Positions 62,613-64,000 of a DNA stretch of 64,000 nt are shown here, piece by piece. Each line of letters begins with the position of its first letter. The first letter of the stretch is position 1. The notes below the pieces were generated by a model. That model saw only the letters and a program-made list of their open reading frames with translations. It had not been told where the DNA came from and searched no databases. This DNA is from Siphonodentalium dalli (Eukaryota > Mollusca > Scaphopoda > Gadilida > Siphonodentaliidae): the NCBI GenBank assembly GCA_032622095.1, contig CP136064.1:42307912-42371911 (forward strand), written 5' to 3'. Both the position numbers and the translations under genes were made by a program.

Positions 62613-63600
62613 TGGCCTTGCCACTTAGAATGCATTTCAAGTGTTATGCTTAGATGTCCATCCTTTGATAGTCTGTGTTGTATGACGCCATGCCCTGTGC
62701 AGTTTATGCACTAACTGCCTTCTTAAACACTTATATTTTCACTATATTTTTGTATTGTCATTCACTGTCCTATTGTATATGTTGACACCACAACGAAATG
62801 CCTTCTAAACTCAACTGGGTATGTTCTCCTTGGTAAATTTCAAATTATCAGCAATCTTTCAAATTGAATTTTCACTTGTGATGCAATTCATGAGAGTGTT
62901 AAAGCTAGCAGTACCATCCATGGTTTAATATTTATATTTATTATACTCTCAACTGTGATCTATCAAAACAATTGTGGTTAAATAAATTTTGATATCCCCG
63001 AAGAAGGGGATAAAAAAGTTTTCACTTTCACACTAGTTGATCCTTGCGACCGATTCACTATCATGTACCAGACGCCCTTTGGCCTCAATGGTCTAGACTG
63101 GAGCACAATTCTTGCTTTTGTCGACATTGTGGAAATTATTCCTAACAAATGGTGGAAGTATGTGATGAGTTAATTCAGAAAAATATTACATCATAGAGCT
63201 ACTGATGGGTTTATTATGTTACATTCATGTAGTCCAAGTCTTCTTGTACTAAAACCAGCTAAGATATTGGGATGGCGATGCTGGTCTTTAGTCCAAGACC
63301 GCTTGTATACCAATCCTTTGACACGACTTACGCCCACGATCTGTGGCGGGAATTTGTGGTGTATTTTACTGGATTTACCTAGCAAATCAATACATGATGC
63401 TATATGCATCGGAAAGGCTTACATCTTATGGTCATAATGGTGTATAATAATCTAACTTTAATGTTAAATTACACATAGAATATTCCGGTTGATTGCCACA
63501 CACATCGATTTGTTTCTCTGTTTGTTTACATTTTAACCGAAAGCCGAAGTGGTCCAAATAAGTTCGGCATAATCCGCTGTTTGTTCTACTAATTCTACTT
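62613..63600. other. Right flank, nothing recognised
   Basis: Overlapping short frames at 63191-63437 on both strands recall no family. Confidence 0.4.
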
Positions 63601-63602
63601 TC

Positions 63603-63786
63603 CGTTTCTATATATAGCGCGGGTTTTCCGAACAAAAATAGCGAAAACCGATCGCCCGAAAGTCCAGTTTTCTATGTGCTTTCAGAACAATTCCCGCACT
63701 AAAAACTTAATGACATAATGGAGGATCAGAACGGTAGTTTTGTTGACAATTTTCGCAAGCAACTTGTCAAAATTGGAGCAAATTAG
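63603..63786 (+). other. Weak candidate for a promoter and first coding exon
   Basis: TATATATAGCGCGGG at about 63608 could be a TATA box. ATG at 63718 opens MEDQNGSFVDNFRKQLVKIG then AN and a stop at 63786. As a first exon it would need a donor before the stop; GT dinucleotides exist but none is strong. Confidence 0.2.
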
Positions 63787-64000
63787 AACTCTTGTGTCTG
63801 ACTTGCCATGCGTGATGTGCATTTGACATCTGTGTTGATAAAATAATCGGAGAACCGAATCACACAGTTTCGAAATATAGTTCTTCCGTTTTAGTGGGAC
63901 TTTTCAAACTTAAGGTTAATTTATTTAGTGTATTACATTTATATCTCCAATGTTTAATTAATCTATTTATTATTTTATTTATTGACACACATAATTACGA

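Overview
This is eukaryotic, intron-rich, AT-rich animal DNA. It has no operons or long open frames. Coding sequence is a small fraction of the window and lies in short exons bounded by AG and GT that keep phase with one another. The repeats (hairpin MITEs, tRNA-derived SINE, arrays resembling the Helentron/pearl elements of bivalves) suggest a marine invertebrate, probably a mollusc or another lophotrochozoan. The species assignment is inference.

The one gene I can support is the 3' part of a type II diacylglycerol kinase (delta/eta/kappa group) on the + strand. Eighteen exons between 1603 and 52029 sum to 2199 nt (732 codons plus stop) and are in frame across every junction. They encode the linker after the catalytic domain, the complete DAGK accessory domain, a charged linker and the C-terminal SAM domain. 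The N-terminal PH, C1 and catalytic exons lie to the left of the window.

Introns and the right flank are packed with non-autonomous DNA transposons, mostly palindromic. They include: (a) a pogo/Tigger-like family A with TA ends and near-perfect hairpins of about 218 bp, 14 copies; (b) a hAT-like family B with 8-bp target duplications; (c) at least five families with piggyBac-type ends TTAACCCTTT (C, D, E, F, S), three of which, plus the unrelated family G, carry the same palindromic core; (d) family H, whose end has expanded into a minisatellite; (e) a foldback element I with tandem-repeat arms; (f) two larger hAT elements with perfect 8-bp duplications, one keeping a BED-finger start of its transposase; (g) LINE and SINE fragments; (h) arrays of 150-180 bp units.

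Layout. 1-1600: tandem array and inverted repeats. 1603-26046: exons 1-13 among MITEs. 26047-41057: a 15-kb repeat-filled intron. 41058-52029: exons 14-18, with a 1.4-kb minisatellite in intron 14. 52030-64000: 3' flank with nested transposons and no recognised gene, apart from a weak candidate gene start near 63718.

The main biological interest is how transposons and tandem duplications have landed on or beside splice sites of the kinase gene, and how one hairpin core is shared by transposon families with different ends.
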